Of a stretch of 64,000 nt of DNA, positions 19,705 through 29,189 are shown one piece after another. Position 1 is the first letter of the stretch. Each line of letters begins with the position of its first letter. Both the position numbers and the translations under genes were made by a program. The notes beneath the pieces are model-generated. The model saw only the letters and a program-made list of their open reading frames with translations. It made no database searches and had not been told where the DNA came from. Source of the stretch: Microbulbifer variabilis (GTDB lineage: Bacteria; Pseudomonadota; Gammaproteobacteria; Pseudomonadales; Cellvibrionaceae); NCBI RefSeq assembly GCF_020524905.1, contig NZ_JAIVKI010000021.1, positions 1 to 64,000 of the forward strand. Direction: 5' to 3'.

Positions 19705-21333
19705 TTATTCTCCAGCCTTCCAACCGTTGGTAATCGGATAGCGACGATCCCGCCCGAAGCCTCGCTCGGAAATCCGAACCCCCACAGCAGCTTGGCGGCG
19801 CTTGTATTCATTGCGCGCCACCAGGCGCACCACCCGCTCTACAATGCTGCGTTCAAAGCCCTGCTTGATGATCTGCTCCGCACTGTAATCCCTATCGACG
19901 TAGAGATTCAGAATCTCATCTAACACTTCATAGGGGGGCAGACTATCAGTATCCGCTTGATCGGGAGCCAACTCAGCGCTTGGTGGTCGTGTAATGACGG
20001 TCTCTGGTATGACCTCTGAGACCGTATTGCGGTAGCGCGCCAACTCAAACACCAATACCTTGGGCACGTCTTTTAAAGCGTTAAAGCCACCCACCATATC
20101 TCCGTATAGGGTGGCATAACCGACCGCCATTTCACTCTTATTGCCGGTGGTCAGCACCATGGCCCCCTTCTTGTTGGAGATAGCCATCAATAGCACCCCA
20201 CGAGTTCGTGCCTGTAGATTTTCCTCGGTGGTATCCCTTTCACTGCCGGCAAATTCTTCCGCCAAAGCCCCCATGAAGGCATCGAAAACCGGCTCAATTC
20301 CTATCTCTCGATAATCGACACCCAGGCGTTGGGCCTGATCGGCAGCATCCGTCTTACTCAGGTCCGAGGTGTAGTGGAATGGCATCATCACCGCTTCAAC
20401 CCGGTCTTTGCCCAGCGCATCCACGGCAATCGCCAGAGTCAGAGCAGAGTCAATGCCGCCTGAGAGCCCCAGCACCACACCGTTGAAGCCGTTCTTATTG
20501 ACATAGTCGCGCACCCCCAACACCAGCGCCTGGTAAACCGAAGCCAGATCCCCCATAAGAGGGGCCACCTCGCCGGGCAATAAAGTCACTCTACCGCTCT
20601 GCTGAGAAACCGATACGGGTAATAATTGCTCCGCAAATTCTTCTGCCCTAGCACAGACCTGCCCCTGAGCATCGACGGCCATGGAGCCCCCATCGAAAAC
20701 CAGTTCATCCTGGCCTCCACACCAATTCACATAAACAATCGGCGTTTCAACCGCACGCGCTTGCCTGGTTATCAACTCCTGACGCTGCAGAGCCTTACCA
20801 CGATGGAAGGGGGAAGCGTTGATATTCAGAATCAACTTAGCCCCGGCCTCTACGGTCTTTTGTAAAGGCTCTGGATGCCAGATATCCTCACAAATACTAA
20901 AGCCAACCGGGATCCCCTTAATCTCCACCACACAGGGCCCATCCCCCTTGGTGAAGTAGCGCTTTTCATCAAATACCTGATAGTTCGGTAGCTTTTGCTT
21001 GGCGTACTCCGCCACTAACTCCCCATCGGCAATCAGGCCAGCCATATTAAACAACCTGCCATTGCGATGGCGGGGGTAGCCAACCAGAATCGCACAGGGC
21101 AGCTGTACCGCTTTCAACGCTTCCAGTGCCGCATCAATACGGGTTTGCATACTGGGGCGCAGCAGCAAATCCTCCGGAGAGTAGCCACACAGAGTCAATT
21201 CTGGGAACAGAACCAAATCGGCGCCCAACTCGCGGTGGGCCCTGTTGGCCATCTCAATAACTCGGGCGGTATTACCGGGAATATCTCCTACGAGAGAATT
21301 GATTTGTGCCAGCACTAGCTGCAAAGTAGACAT
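19705..21333 (-). CDS. nadE: Glutamine-dependent NAD+ synthetase
   Basis: Last step of NAD+ synthesis: amidates deaminated NAD+ with ammonia taken from glutamine. An N-terminal nitrilase-type amidase domain (F-P-E-L-T with the Glu, and the nucleophile Cys in S-I-C-E-D-I-W) channels ammonia to the C-terminal synthetase domain with the P-loop S-G-G-I-D-S. 542 residues is normal for this two-domain type. The ATG at 21333 has CGAGG seven bases upstream; the longer frame to 21492 would run into pilS. In PAO1, as recalled, nadE does not lie between bamD and pilS, so this is a local rearrangement. Confidence 0.95.
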   Translation of the reverse strand: MSTLQLVLAQINSLVGDIPGNTARVIEMANRAHRELGADLVLFPELTLCGYSPEDLLLRPSMQTRIDAALEALKAVQLPCAILVGYPRHRNGRLFNMAGLIADGELVAEYAKQKLPNYQVFDEKRYFTKGDGPCVVEIKGIPVGFSICEDIWHPEPLQKTVEAGAKLILNINASPFHRGKALQRQELITRQARAVETPIVYVNWCGGQDELVFDGGSMAVDAQGQVCARAEEFAEQLLPVSVSQQSGRVTLLPGEVAPLMGDLASVYQALVLGVRDYVNKNGFNGVVLGLSGGIDSALTLAIAVDALGKDRVEAVMMPFHYTSDLSKTDAADQAQRLGVDYREIGIEPVFDAFMGALAEEFAGSERDTTEENLQARTRGVLLMAISNKKGAMVLTTGNKSEMAVGYATLYGDMVGGFNALKDVPKVLVFELARYRNTVSEVIPETVITRPPSAELAPDQADTDSLPPYEVLDEILNLYVDRDYSAEQIIKQGFERSIVERVVRLVARNEYKRRQAAVGVRISERGFGRDRRYPITNGWKAGE

Positions 21334-21422
21334 GGTTAAACCTCGGACAAGACAGGCCGCCATTGTACCCCCTGTGGGCTGTAACAGCAGCGGCCGCCAC
21401 AACAACAAACCGGGAAGACATC

Positions 21423-23003
21423 TTGAGTAGTGCCAACAACACCAGTACACCCCCTTCTTTTCAACACCATGAATTATTGCGCATCTGTGCAATTTACCGG
21501 CTGTCTATCGCCCTGGTATTACTGGGCGTTTTCTATTCAGATATCGGCGCCGGTGCTTTTGGCGATGATGCGCCGCTACTTTTCCTATACACAGTTGTGG
21601 TGTATTCCATTCTTAATTTTGGTTGGCTAATTTTTTTACGCCAGCGGGCTTATCAAGTGGGTACAGGGCAAGTCGGGATTATTCTGGCCTGTGACATTTT
21701 GGTTTTCCTCTTATTGATTGAATCCAGTGGCGGGCTGAACTCGGGCCTCGGCTATCTACTGCTAATTAATTGTTCTATCGGCTCCATCCTCTTGGACCGT
21801 CGTATGAGTGCCTTCTTCGCAGCGCTGGCCAGCCTCGGGGTGATCGGCCTGCAGTTGTACAATTTGATATCAGGCCAGGGAACTAGCCAGGATATTGTCG
21901 CTGCAGGAAGCTTGGGATTACTATTATTTGCCACCGTAAGCGCACTCCAGTATTTGTCTGCACGCATCCGCAGCGCCAATATGCGTGCGGACCAGCAGAG
22001 TCGCCAAGCAGCGCACTTACAACGGCTGGCTCAGCAGATTATTGAGCGCATGGGTACTGGGGTTCTGGTGATGGGACCCGGCGGCCAACCCGAGCTCGTC
22101 AACCAGGCTGCCCGACGGCTCCTGGGAGAACATCTACAACCCGAAAGTAAGGTGGGAAGCTCGTTACTCCACTCCATCCGTCAATGGCGCAACGATGAGG
22201 GGCCCGATACTCCGCTGCTGCAAGCGGAAAATGGCAGAGAACTGCACTTAAACTTCGCCAAGCTCAAGCATGAAAGTGGCAGCAGCACACTGGTATTCAT
22301 GGAAGACAACCGCAAACTGGCGGAAGCCGCGCAGAAATTGAAGCTCGCTTCTCTCGGGCACCTCACCGCCTCCATCGCCCATGAAATTCGCAATCCACTA
22401 TCAGCTATCAGTCATGCCGCCCAGCTGTTGTCAGAATCCTCCCAGTTGCGCGAGGAGGATCACCATCTAACCGAGATCATTTGCAGGCAGTGCCAACGGG
22501 TGAACCAGATCGTTGAAAACGTTATGCAATTATCCCAACGTCGGGCCGGCAATCCCCAGGAACACAATATATGTAGCTGGCTGCAACAAATTATGCTGGA
22601 TTACAACGCCGGCTCTGATAAGGGCGATCGAGTCGAACTCGACTTACCATCACAAACTCTGAGTGCAAGGTTTGATGCAGCACAAATGGCTCAGGTGGTC
22701 ACCAACCTCACCGACAATGCTCTGCGCCACTCACAAGCGGCTACCGGCGAGCGCCAGGCCGAGATCCGTGTGTACTACAATCCAGAGAGGGGATGTACTC
22801 AACTGGATGTGAAAGATAGAGGACCTGGTGTTCCACAGGAGCATCGTGACAAGGTTTTCGAGCCTTTTTTCACCACCGGCAATCGGAGCAGCGGGTTGGG
22901 CCTCTATATTGCCCGGGAACTATGTGAAACCAACCAGGCAAATCTCTATCATTGCCGTAGTGATGATGATATGAGCTGCTTCAGGGTTGAATTTGCTCAC
23001 TAA
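21423..23003 (+). CDS. pilS: Type IV pilus sensor histidine kinase PilS
   Basis: Membrane sensor that, with PilR, controls pilin transcription; in Pseudomonas it senses pilin levels in the membrane. About six membrane helices (residues ~20-185) precede a PAS domain and the kinase core. The phospho-acceptor motif S-I-A-H-E-I-R-N-P-L has His at about 320. The ATPase domain shows N-A-L-R-H, D-R-G-P-G and G-L-G-L-Y-I. The TTG at 21423 is chosen because GGGAAG sits five bases upstream; the upstream TTG at 21363 is less likely. It lies before pilR, 131 bases apart. Confidence 0.92.
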   Translation: MSSANNTSTPPSFQHHELLRICAIYRLSIALVLLGVFYSDIGAGAFGDDAPLLFLYTVVVYSILNFGWLIFLRQRAYQVGTGQVGIILACDILVFLLLIESSGGLNSGLGYLLLINCSIGSILLDRRMSAFFAALASLGVIGLQLYNLISGQGTSQDIVAAGSLGLLLFATVSALQYLSARIRSANMRADQQSRQAAHLQRLAQQIIERMGTGVLVMGPGGQPELVNQAARRLLGEHLQPESKVGSSLLHSIRQWRNDEGPDTPLLQAENGRELHLNFAKLKHESGSSTLVFMEDNRKLAEAAQKLKLASLGHLTASIAHEIRNPLSAISHAAQLLSESSQLREEDHHLTEIICRQCQRVNQIVENVMQLSQRRAGNPQEHNICSWLQQIMLDYNAGSDKGDRVELDLPSQTLSARFDAAQMAQVVTNLTDNALRHSQAATGERQAEIRVYYNPERGCTQLDVKDRGPGVPQEHRDKVFEPFFTTGNRSSGLGLYIARELCETNQANLYHCRSDDDMSCFRVEFAH

Positions 23004-23134
23004 ATCGATGTGACTTGATTCTACTCAGAAATTTTTCCCAAAATGTATGGGATTATTCGTAAAGAATTTCTGACATAATCAGAATCGGCACCTTTGCCCA
23101 CAATCTCCACAAAACAAGAAAAGACAGAGAATTG

Positions 23135-24541
23135 ATGCTACCTCTGGCCCTGGTTGTCGATGACGAACCGGATATCTGCAAACTAATCACACTCACTCTG
23201 CAGCGCATGGATGTGAACTGCCACACCGCAGCCAACCTCGCGGAGGCAACGCGCTTGCTTACAGAAAACCACTACGACTTCTGCCTTACCGACCTGCGCC
23301 TACCCGACGGCGATGGCTTGCAATTGGTGGAGCATATCCAGAGTGGCGTTCATCGAGAGCTGCCCATCGCAGTGATTACCGCCCACGGCAATATGGATAC
23401 CGCCATCAAAGCGCTGAAGCTCGGTGCTTTTGATTTTGTCAGTAAACCGGTCGACTTGGAACGACTGCGCAACCTCGCCCAACTGGCCCTGCGGCTAAAT
23501 CGGGAGCGCGACCCAAAACTAAGCAAGAGTTCAGAGCAGTTGCTTTTGGGAGAAGCGCCAAATATGCGCAAGCTGCGCGAGCAAATTGCCAAAGTCGCGC
23601 GTAGTGATGCTCCGGTTTATATTAGTGGTGAGTCAGGTTCCGGCAAAGAGCTGGCCGCTCGTGCCATCCACGCCCAAGGGGCTCGCGCAGACAAACCGTT
23701 TGTACCCATTAACTGCGGCGCCATTCCCGCCGAGCTAATGGAGAGCGAGTTCTTCGGGCACAAAAAAGGCAGCTTTACCGGCGCACACAAAGATAAGGCC
23801 GGCTTACTACAAAGTGCCCAAGGAGGCACACTATTTCTTGACGAGGTAGCCGACCTGCCCCTAGATATGCAAGTAAAGCTTTTGCGCGCGATACAGGAAA
23901 AACGTATCCGCCCTATCGGCGCAAACCAGGAAATCCCAATCGATGTACGTATCCTCAGTGCAACACACAAGGACTTGGCAAAGGAAGTCAATGAGGGACG
24001 CTTTCGCAGTGACCTCTATTACCGTATCAATGTCATCGAAATATTAACTCCGCCATTGCGCGAGCGTAGTGAAGACATCCCCTTGCTAGTCGATGCCATC
24101 ATGCAGCGCATAGCCAACATTTCAGGCGAAATTCCTCCCGGCATCACCTCCGATGCCATGCAAGCCCTACGGACCTATCCCTTCCCTGGTAATGTACGCC
24201 AACTAGAAAATATCTTAGAGCGCGCTTTTACCCTATGTGACCAACAGGAAATTCGCTGTGAAGACCTGTTTCTGGAAAAGGATGAGAAACCGCAGGAACG
24301 AGAGGCCTTTTCCACTGCGATAGAAAGTGAAATCTTATCCGAAAATCAGCTGGAAAATAGCAACTGCTTTGATAGCAGCCAGTACAAATCACTGGATGAG
24401 TTTCTGCAGGATATAGAGAAAGAAGCGATAGAGAGCGCGCTTACCAAAACCCGCTGGAACCGCACTGCCGCAGCCCAGAAGTTGGGTATCAGTTTTCGCT
24501 CTCTACGTTATCGATTGAAGAAGTTGGGGCTGGAAACCTAA
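23135..24541 (+). CDS. pilR: Sigma-54-dependent response regulator PilR
   Basis: NtrC-type activator of type IV pilin transcription, phosphorylated by PilS. The receiver domain has the acidic pair and Asp53 (L-T-D-L-R-L-P-D-G). The AAA+ domain has Walker A G-E-S-G-S-G-K-E and a sigma-54 contact loop reading G-S-F-T-G-A instead of G-A-F-T-G-A, a conservative variant known in other members. A Fis-type helix-turn-helix closes the protein. The ATG at 23135 is preferred to the TTG three bases before it. Its pilA target is not in the window, but the minor pilin cluster follows directly. Confidence 0.94.
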   Translation: MLPLALVVDDEPDICKLITLTLQRMDVNCHTAANLAEATRLLTENHYDFCLTDLRLPDGDGLQLVEHIQSGVHRELPIAVITAHGNMDTAIKALKLGAFDFVSKPVDLERLRNLAQLALRLNRERDPKLSKSSEQLLLGEAPNMRKLREQIAKVARSDAPVYISGESGSGKELAARAIHAQGARADKPFVPINCGAIPAELMESEFFGHKKGSFTGAHKDKAGLLQSAQGGTLFLDEVADLPLDMQVKLLRAIQEKRIRPIGANQEIPIDVRILSATHKDLAKEVNEGRFRSDLYYRINVIEILTPPLRERSEDIPLLVDAIMQRIANISGEIPPGITSDAMQALRTYPFPGNVRQLENILERAFTLCDQQEIRCEDLFLEKDEKPQEREAFSTAIESEILSENQLENSNCFDSSQYKSLDEFLQDIEKEAIESALTKTRWNRTAAAQKLGISFRSLRYRLKKLGLET

Positions 24542-24552
24542 AGATATAAAAA

Positions 24553-24578
24553 GGGCCGGGTATTTTTTTACCGAGCCC
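24553..24578. terminator. Terminator between pilR and pilE
   Basis: Imperfect GC-rich hairpin with a T-rich loop, lying between two convergent genes. A T-rich stretch follows on the plus side and TTTTTATAT on the minus side, so it can end both transcripts. Confidence 0.7.
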
Positions 24579-24601
24579 GAAAATTTTAAGAAATACGCAA
24601 G

Positions 24602-25045
24602 CTACCAACAGTTACTAGAATTACTGCCCGTAGCGGTCTTCACACCAGCCTGAGTCAAAGTAAAGCCAGTACATGCACTATCCCCGCCTTGAATAGAACC
24701 AGAAACTGGTGCCGCAGTTAGCGTATAAGTAGTCGCGCTCAAAACTCCTGTAATGGAATAATAATTATTCTCCGAATCGATACTCTTATTATTTTGTAAA
24801 TCCGCTGCAACACTACAGTTTGTATAATCATCATAAGAACTGTAAGCAGTAAAGCAGCGCTGCAAACGCTGCGCCACATCATTGAGGATTGCTTTTGCTT
24901 CAGAGCGATTACTCTTACGTACAGATTCCATATAAGACGGATAAGCGATAGCGGAAATAATACCTATAACCGCAACCACAATCATCAGCTCTATCAAGGT
25001 GAAACCATGACTCTTATTCAATTTAATTATCTTAATCGTAGACAT
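24602..25045 (-). CDS. pilE: Type IV pilus minor pilin PilE
   Basis: Minor pilin with a prepilin-peptidase site K-S-H-G | F-T-L-I-E (cut after Gly14, Glu at mature position 5) and a typical N-terminal helix. Four cysteines in the C-terminal half could form a disulphide loop, the last as the next-to-last residue. 147 residues is normal. It is the last gene of the fimU-pilV-pilW-pilX-pilY1-pilE operon, three bases after pilY1. No pilY2 lies between pilY1 and pilE, unlike in P. aeruginosa. Minor pilins form the tip complex that starts pilus assembly. Confidence 0.9.
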   Translation of the reverse strand: MSTIKIIKLNKSHGFTLIELMIVVAVIGIISAIAYPSYMESVRKSNRSEAKAILNDVAQRLQRCFTAYSSYDDYTNCSVAADLQNNKSIDSENNYYSITGVLSATTYTLTAAPVSGSIQGGDSACTGFTLTQAGVKTATGSNSSNCW

Positions 25046-25047
25046 TG

Positions 25048-28000
25048 TTAAAATTTTCTCCAGGACAAGCGCTCAGAAGGTGTAGTGATTTCACCGGTAT
25101 GATTCCCATATTCACCAGAGGTCTCCGAAAATGGCACATAGACTTTACGTCCGGCGATTATATAGCCAGAGAAACCTGTGCTCGCGCTAGCTTGCTTTGA
25201 ATTTGGGTTGTCCAAGATACCGTCGTTGATAAAACGGGTATCTCCAACACCCACCAACTCCATAGTCCAACCTGTAGCGCCATAATCACAGGGATCACTA
25301 GAGGTAACCAAGGTCGGGAAAATCAGTCGATCGCGCACAAGCAGTGGCTTACTGATAATACGCTCCCCAGTAGTACCTTTATCTCCGCTATCGCCGTAAT
25401 TTACAGCACCAAAATCCAGGAACCAACCCTTCTTATTTCCTAGATCATCCCCCCACCACTCATCCTTATCTTTAGAGATTGTACGAGAGTTACCCGACTC
25501 CACGATCTTTTTTTCCATCAATAGGCTAGTGCGCTTATCCAGAGAGTTACCACCTGTGTTGTTAACAGACATGAACTCAAGCCTTTCTCCTGTATCCTCT
25601 AAGGCATAGAAACTATTGATCACCGTACCAGCAGCATTATCGGTACTCGCCATATACTGACCGGTACCAAAATACACCATAATTGAGTCACTGGATCGGG
25701 GATTAGCGCCAAGAGTGGGAGCAGCAGTAATAGACTGTGGATTGCCATTAACGTCTGTTGCCGTAAAGAGAGGAAGACGTGGTGCGTCATCACTATCACC
25801 GTCACGGAGTGACACATCCCATTTACTCATGTCACTATCACTAAGATCGAACTTCCACAGATTACCCAGAAGATCTCCCGCATAGGCGGTATTAACCAAA
25901 CCCTTAGCATCGATCAATAGGGAGGGCTCGGCCAAACCATTGTCTTTATTATCAGAAGTTGGGATCACCTTGAAATTATTCGGGTTTGCCAGATCAACAA
26001 CTACCAGGCTCGCCATATCCTTTGAGGATTTATAACCGTTACCAAAGATCAACTTCCAGCCCGCCGCAGTGGGGACCACCAAAGGACGCCCTAAAATATT
26101 GCCAATATAGGAGCCTGCTGCTGTAGCATCCAATTCGAAAAGTACCTCGGGGCTGCTTGGGTCGCTGACATCTAAAACAAATAAACCCTTGGCACCAGCC
26201 CCATAAGTACCTACCAGGATATTCATCCATTTAGCACTGCCGGCATTGTTCTTTTTGAAGTAAGCATCCCCTACAAAAAGAGGACCGTCCACAAAATACT
26301 GATGGGGATTTGTCTCGGAGCCATAATCGCTTGCCGCAAGATTTTTTAGTTTGCTATATATTCCCTTAGGCACATAGGCAAAGACCTCAGCACCTGTGCT
26401 GGCATTTATTCCGTGCAACATGCCATCGTTAGCCCCCACATAGAGTACCTCAGTGCGACTGCTCTTCTTGGTATTACTCAAGTAGTCGGCATAACTGCTT
26501 CCCCCAAGGCTAGCCGGTAGCAGGGAAAAATATTGATCACGATTATCGGCCAGGACCGGAGTGCTATTGACTATATCCCCGAGTAACTTAGACCTGCTGC
26601 GTAAACCTTGAACCGTTTGGCCAGCAACCCAGCTCAAGCGCTGCTTAGCAACTGTCTCATCATCTCCGCCTTTAAGCGCCTCCTTTTGTGTATCATTCAA
26701 AGATGCCCAGGTGAAATCTACTGTTTTGCTGCCTGTGGCTGAGTTGGCGTTATAGGTTTTGATTTTTCGAGAGCTGGTGGGAATTTTTCCAGACTCGGAA
26801 GTATTCCAAGTAGAGATACTTTTTAAAGTGCCGTCCTCATTCATCTTGATAGAACGGACCTCACCACTCCAATCATTGGAATCAAACAGCGCCTGGAAAA
26901 TCGCCGTATCAGTACCCAAGCGTGTGGAGTTGGCCGCAACTGCCGAGGCCGAACCGGATCTGCCACTAATATCGGAGAGTACCGCGCTCAGCTGGCTGGC
27001 AAATGTCGTTGGATCACCCGCACTATAGAAACCTCCGCGGCTATTGACCGCAGCATGTAGTAAATCATCCAGCTTGGTTGCGTTACTAGCATATTCATAG
27101 TCAGGATCATTCCATAATATTGATGTTTTATCAGTGATAGCCTTGAATGCATCTGCGGGGTTTATATCGCCAGTCACCCCAAGGGCCACCCCAAAAGTCA
27201 CCATATGCTGGTACGTGGCAGTGTCCAATGCATTCTCTTTCACAGGTAGATGGTCCGCTAGGCCTGGATGCAAGTCATTTTCATAGTATTTCATGGCAAT
27301 ATCTGCCAGGGTACCATCGTGGGTATCGGCAAAGGGCACGCCATTATCGCTATCATAATTAGCAACCGATACAGATGAATAGTCATTTCCATAACCATCG
27401 GTCATTAAAATGGTATAGGCAGCCCTACAAGCTAGCTGAGGCGTAGTATCATTTGTAGCCCCGGGGTCTCCCGACCAAGGTCCTTTATTATCCTTGCGTT
27501 GATAATACTTCCCTGCATTGTCCAAAGCGGTCAATAGGGGTGTGCCTGCCGCTGGTATATCTATACCATAGAGTGTGTCAAAGAAGGTAGAACGGTCATC
27601 CCCCTTAAATGCACGAACCCCTTTTTTTATGGTCGCTGTGCTTTCACCATCAACGGTGCTACTCGAGGAGTTGAGACTTCCAAAACCAACCCTAAGCCCC
27701 TCTCCCTGCGCAGCAAAAGCCTGACCGATGCCCGCTCTTGACATCAATACACGTGAGCGGTAGTAGCTATACCAATTGGCAAAATTTTGTATTTCTTCTT
27801 GATAAGTACAGAAGTTTTCTGCCGAGCAATCGGTACGTTTCTCGCCTTTAGGATAGGTAGAATTATTACCTTTAATTTGAACGCGAGTATAGTTCGCAAC
27901 ATTTAATAAAGCGCCATTGGAAATAGTTCCGTCAGGAGGGCCAATATATTTGAAGTAAGTAGATGGTCGAAAAGTGACTTCTCCACTTTCGCATAAATTA

Positions 28001-28605
28001 TCTCTAGAACCGGCGATGGCTTCTTTTTTTATCCAACAATTAGCTTTTTGTTTATTATTTCTCTTTAAATTACGCCAGCCTTTAGCTTTATTGAATGGAT
28101 TATGGTAGGCCTTAGTTGGTGATGCATCATCCCATAGTGTTCCATCTTTTTTTGCCCAAGGAGTATAACGGATCTCAGGATCATAATAGGTCTTATTGTT
28201 ATGAGAAGAACGAAAAAATGCTGCCCAAGGATTGTCGGCTTCAAATTTAGGAACGACCTGCCATTGATTACTATTATTCCAATAATCACATTTCGAAGTG
28301 TTAGTTTCACTATAGATACATGATTCAAACTCTACATTTGCGCTATCATCATCTGTTGCAGCGGGATAAACATAATAAACTGAGCGATTGCTAGAGAATA
28401 TATTGGTATAGTCCGAGGGTGTCACCTCAAACTGCATAGATCCCGAATCATCCAGGATAAACATAATGTTGGGATCAGCAGAAGTCTGTAAAAATAGCGG
28501 CTGCTGGGCGAGATCCATTGAGACTGCCGAATGTGTCACCCCCAGGGTTATCAGTGCAGACACCACTACGGAGCTATATTTTAAATATTTTTTTATATTC
28601 AACAT
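25048..28605 (-). CDS. pilY1: Type IV pilus tip adhesin PilY1
   Basis: Large tip-associated protein needed for pilus extension, adhesion and surface sensing. A signal peptide (about 1-35) precedes a von Willebrand A-like region opening with F-I-L-D-D-S-G-S-M, the metal site D-x-S-x-S at 52-56. The C-terminal half is the PilC/PilY1 beta-propeller (G-A-N-D-G-M-L-H-G and repeated V-L-D-V-S-D-P blocks). 1185 residues agrees with the family. The ATG at 28605 has GGAAG seven bases upstream; the GTG at 28623 is rejected. It begins 23 bases after pilX. Base composition is lower in GC than in the flanking housekeeping genes, common for pilus tip genes. Confidence 0.93.
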   Translation of the reverse strand: MLNIKKYLKYSSVVVSALITLGVTHSAVSMDLAQQPLFLQTSADPNIMFILDDSGSMQFEVTPSDYTNIFSSNRSVYYVYPAATDDDSANVEFESCIYSETNTSKCDYWNNSNQWQVVPKFEADNPWAAFFRSSHNNKTYYDPEIRYTPWAKKDGTLWDDASPTKAYHNPFNKAKGWRNLKRNNKQKANCWIKKEAIAGSRDNLCESGEVTFRPSTYFKYIGPPDGTISNGALLNVANYTRVQIKGNNSTYPKGEKRTDCSAENFCTYQEEIQNFANWYSYYRSRVLMSRAGIGQAFAAQGEGLRVGFGSLNSSSSTVDGESTATIKKGVRAFKGDDRSTFFDTLYGIDIPAAGTPLLTALDNAGKYYQRKDNKGPWSGDPGATNDTTPQLACRAAYTILMTDGYGNDYSSVSVANYDSDNGVPFADTHDGTLADIAMKYYENDLHPGLADHLPVKENALDTATYQHMVTFGVALGVTGDINPADAFKAITDKTSILWNDPDYEYASNATKLDDLLHAAVNSRGGFYSAGDPTTFASQLSAVLSDISGRSGSASAVAANSTRLGTDTAIFQALFDSNDWSGEVRSIKMNEDGTLKSISTWNTSESGKIPTSSRKIKTYNANSATGSKTVDFTWASLNDTQKEALKGGDDETVAKQRLSWVAGQTVQGLRSRSKLLGDIVNSTPVLADNRDQYFSLLPASLGGSSYADYLSNTKKSSRTEVLYVGANDGMLHGINASTGAEVFAYVPKGIYSKLKNLAASDYGSETNPHQYFVDGPLFVGDAYFKKNNAGSAKWMNILVGTYGAGAKGLFVLDVSDPSSPEVLFELDATAAGSYIGNILGRPLVVPTAAGWKLIFGNGYKSSKDMASLVVVDLANPNNFKVIPTSDNKDNGLAEPSLLIDAKGLVNTAYAGDLLGNLWKFDLSDSDMSKWDVSLRDGDSDDAPRLPLFTATDVNGNPQSITAAPTLGANPRSSDSIMVYFGTGQYMASTDNAAGTVINSFYALEDTGERLEFMSVNNTGGNSLDKRTSLLMEKKIVESGNSRTISKDKDEWWGDDLGNKKGWFLDFGAVNYGDSGDKGTTGERIISKPLLVRDRLIFPTLVTSSDPCDYGATGWTMELVGVGDTRFINDGILDNPNSKQASASTGFSGYIIAGRKVYVPFSETSGEYGNHTGEITTPSERLSWRKF

Positions 28606-28628
28606 AATACTGCTTCCAGGCACAAAGT

Positions 28629-29174
28629 TTAGAATGGCTTAAAGTTTGATTGCAGGATTACTATTGCGGTATCTGTACCACCCACCCCGCGGCTGGTTAC
28701 ACGATAATATTCCTCAGGATCAGGTCGAGAGATAAAATCGATAGCTCCCCCACTGGCTCCTGTAGCTAAAACCTGCTCGGTAATTCTTTCAACCACATAG
28801 ACTGGTTTGCTCTTCACGCCCTTCAAAGTAATATCTGCAGTAGCAGTTTGTTTCCAATCATAGGTCTGCCAATAGCCGGTATTCGAGGAACCGTCTAACT
28901 CTTCTTTGTGTCCAGTATTTGAGCCATCAAAGAGAGTAGTTACGGGTTTTTCCATCTCCTCATTCACATTTTCCTCGGCAATCCTTAGCCCCGCTTCCGC
29001 AGCCTGGAATGCCAGCTGGCGGTCGCGCATATTACCAGCCATTAATTCTTGCATGCCGCTGCCACGAATCGCAGCGAGCCCAATAAAAGTCATTAGCAGT
29101 AAAATAACCAGGCCAACTAAAAGAGTCGCGCCCTGCTGGTGTGAAAACTTAATAGGGGTAACTAATCTTTGCAT
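28629..29174 (-). CDS. pilX: Type IV pilus minor pilin PilX
   Basis: PilX_N-type minor pilin, the counterpart of GspK in type II secretion, expected at the very tip of the pilus. The leader ends Q-Q-G (residue 15) and the mature protein starts A-T-L-L-V, so position 5 is Val instead of the Glu that other pilins need to pack below a subunit. That absence is characteristic of the tip subunit. The motif A-F-Q-A-A-E-A-G is typical of the family. 181 residues. It lies between pilW and pilY1 with small gaps. Confidence 0.9.
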   Translation of the reverse strand: MQRLVTPIKFSHQQGATLLVGLVILLLMTFIGLAAIRGSGMQELMAGNMRDRQLAFQAAEAGLRIAEENVNEEMEKPVTTLFDGSNTGHKEELDGSSNTGYWQTYDWKQTATADITLKGVKSKPVYVVERITEQVLATGASGGAIDFISRPDPEEYYRVTSRGVGGTDTAIVILQSNFKPF

Positions 29175-29189
29175 TCTTGAATACTCCCG

